In this document: positions 62,745-64,000 of the stretch, one piece after another
Layout of the letters: the number at the start of each line of letters is the position of its first letter
Position numbering within the stretch: position 1 is the stretch's first letter
DNA from: Bradyrhizobium barranii subsp. apii
GTDB lineage: Bacteria > Pseudomonadota > Alphaproteobacteria > Rhizobiales > Xanthobacteraceae
Direction of reading: 5' to 3'
DNA length: 64,000 nt
Assembly (NCBI RefSeq): GCF_011516635.5
Contig: NZ_CP096255.1
Location: 2,602,501 to 2,666,500 of the forward strand
Made by a program: the position numbers and the translations under genes
Notes under the pieces: model-generated
Database searches by the model: none
What the model was told of the DNA's origin: nothing
What the model saw: only the letters and a program-made list of their open reading frames with translations

Positions 62745-64000
62745 ATGAGACTCGTCGCATCGATGTGGGCGATTCCAGTTGGGCTGTGCCTGTTGGGGAC
62801 CGCGTTCGCCGATGACCTCGCGACGCCGGGCGATGCGAAAAGCCTGGGATTCTCGGCCTCGCGTCTGGCGCGGATCGCGCCGTGGTATCAGGCGCGCTTC
62901 GATTCTTTCTCGCCGTCGGATGGCCTTTTGCCCGGCGCGGTCGTCGCAATCGCGAAGGGCGGCAAGCTCGCCTATTTGCAGGCCATCGGATTTCAGGACC
63001 GCGCCAAGACCGTCCCGATGAGGACGAATTCCATCTTCTGGATCGCCTCGATGTCCAAGCCGGTGGCCAGCGTCGCCGCCATGATTCTGGTGGACGAGGG
63101 CAAGCTCGACCTCGACGCGCCCGTCTCGCAATATCTGCCGGAGCTTGCGAACATGCGGGTCGCTTTCCAGAAGGCGGACCCGGCGACAGGCGAAATGGAG
63201 TACGGGCTCGGTCTGCCAAAACCGGCAAAACGTGCGATGACGGTTCGCGATCTGTTGCGCCATACGTCTGGCCTGATCTATCCGGAGCTCGATTTTGCCT
63301 ACCCGGAACGGGGCCTTGCCGACGCAAGCGCCGACTTCGGGATCCGGACGATCCATGGGCTCTACGGCTTGAGGGCCGTGCGGAGACGCGACACGACGTT
63401 GGCGGAATTCGTGTCGAGCCTGGCCCGCCTGCCGCTCGCGCACGAGCCCGGCGAGGTCCATGAATATGGCTGGAGCGCCGAAGTGCTGAGCCGGGTCGTT
63501 GAAGTGGCGTCCGGTCAGCCCTTCGATCAGTTCCTGGAGAGCCGCATCTTTGGTCCGCTGCATATGGTCGACACCGGCTTCTTTGTGCCGAAGGAGAAGC
63601 TCGATCGGCTGGTCGATTCTCCCATGCCGGAACGGCCGCCGATCTGGGATGTCACGACGCCGCCAAAGTTGTTTTCCGGCGACGGCGGACTCGTATCGAC
63701 CGCGCCCGACTATCTCCGCTTTTGCCAGATGCTGCTCAATGGCGGCGAGCTCGATGGCGTGCGCGTGCTCAGCCAGCATGCGGTGAAGCAGATGACGACG
63801 AACGCACTGCCATCGGGTGTCACCATCTTCGGAGGTGACGAGGTTGGCGCCCGCGCGGGAACAACCTTCGGGCTTGGCTTCGCCATCCGCACCGATCCGG
63901 TCCAAAGCTGGATACCGGGAGCGGTCGGAAGCTTTTCCTGGGCTGGACATTGGAGCACGTATTTCTGGATCGATCCGGCCGAGCAATTGATCGGCGTACA
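62745..64000 (+). CDS. Serine hydrolase, beta-lactamase class C/DD-peptidase-like, 3' end beyond window
   Basis: 418 codons in one frame to the window edge. Signal peptide at about 1-22 (ending GTAFADD). The SxxK catalytic motif is SMSK at 102-105 in FWIASMSKPVASVAAMIL; the YxN position reads Tyr-Gly-Trp in HEYGWSAEVLSRVVEVASG; the KTG-equivalent region is near SWAGHWSTYFWID. The EstB/penicillin-binding-protein-like branch of class C rather than a true AmpC. It follows the M56 gene by 62 bases on the same strand, so it is the obvious target of the BlaI/M56 pair. Substrate (beta-lactam, peptidoglycan or ester) open. Confidence 0.9.
   Translation, partial: MRLVASMWAIPVGLCLLGTAFADDLATPGDAKSLGFSASRLARIAPWYQARFDSFSPSDGLLPGAVVAIAKGGKLAYLQAIGFQDRAKTVPMRTNSIFWIASMSKPVASVAAMILVDEGKLDLDAPVSQYLPELANMRVAFQKADPATGEMEYGLGLPKPAKRAMTVRDLLRHTSGLIYPELDFAYPERGLADASADFGIRTIHGLYGLRAVRRRDTTLAEFVSSLARLPLAHEPGEVHEYGWSAEVLSRVVEVASGQPFDQFLESRIFGPLHMVDTGFFVPKEKLDRLVDSPMPERPPIWDVTTPPKLFSGDGGLVSTAPDYLRFCQMLLNGGELDGVRVLSQHAVKQMTTNALPSGVTIFGGDEVGARAGTTFGLGFAIRTDPVQSWIPGAVGSFSWAGHWSTYFWIDPAEQLIGV

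Noticed and set aside
60190..63327. 1045-residue minus-strand frame
   Set aside because: Antisense shadow of the M56 and serine hydrolase genes in GC-rich sequence; low-complexity Arg/Asp composition.

Overview
The window is a GC-rich alphaproteobacterial chromosome segment, most likely Bradyrhizobium or a close relative. Evidence for this: a circularly permuted two-piece tmRNA gene encoding the tag ANDNFAPVAQAA; an alpha-type SspB; the fumC / DUF4169 / ribbon-helix-helix / sspB neighbourhood; small Omp25-like and DUF3551-type proteins; many TctC-type binding proteins; and several families of short intergenic palindromic repeats. It looks like a core chromosome. No transposase, integrase, tRNA gene or CRISPR array was seen.

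Layout. 1-884: 5' part of a KaiC-like ATPase (minus). 1283-4750: a small conserved protein, an outer-membrane beta-barrel protein and an unrecognised HELGH metallopeptidase, separated by three same-orientation copies of one repeat. 5177-10710 (minus): feoAB, an RHH protein with DUF4169, fumC, sspB and ssrA. 10814-15440: paired half-size chromate transporters and a tctB-tctA-tctC tricarboxylate transporter. 15611-21530: thyA-GNAT-folA, then hflK-hflC-DUF2065-degP (folate/thymidylate and envelope protein quality control). 21677-23550: divergent serB and miaA.

23645-30724 is a branched-chain amino acid region: promoter, leader peptide, attenuator, ilvB, a frameshifted threonine dehydratase, ilvN, a methyltransferase, two exporters (EamA, LysE) and ilvC. 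31057-35357: an SDR, a haem-type membrane protein divergent from its probable TetR regulator with two matching operators, and an LtaS/sulfatase-like membrane enzyme. 35485-39567: two divergent ABC systems (osmoprotectant type, and NitT/Tau type without its binding protein). 39610-43007: a four-gene block (DUF305, beta-propeller, ECF sigma, anti-sigma) behind a candidate ECF promoter. 43081-44695: a cupin, then the missing NitT-type binding protein. 45525-52160: a Liv ABC operon that runs by overlaps into a class III-like PPK2 and a patatin phospholipase.

52174-64000: DUF3551, a metallo-beta-lactamase-fold protein, a large MscS channel, an orphan TctC, a frameshifted malic enzyme, and a BlaI / M56 peptidase / serine hydrolase locus cut by the window end. 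The M56 protein is the most unusual protein here. In place of the penicillin-binding sensor of BlaR1 it has a lipocalin-like/DUF3471-like stretch, then two similar modules flanking a segment resembling the von Hippel-Lindau beta domain.

Three genes (threonine dehydratase, beta-propeller, malic enzyme) are each broken by a single-base-scale frameshift while both halves remain well conserved. That suggests sequencing error or very recent mutation. No database search was run; family names rest on recognised motifs, length and context.
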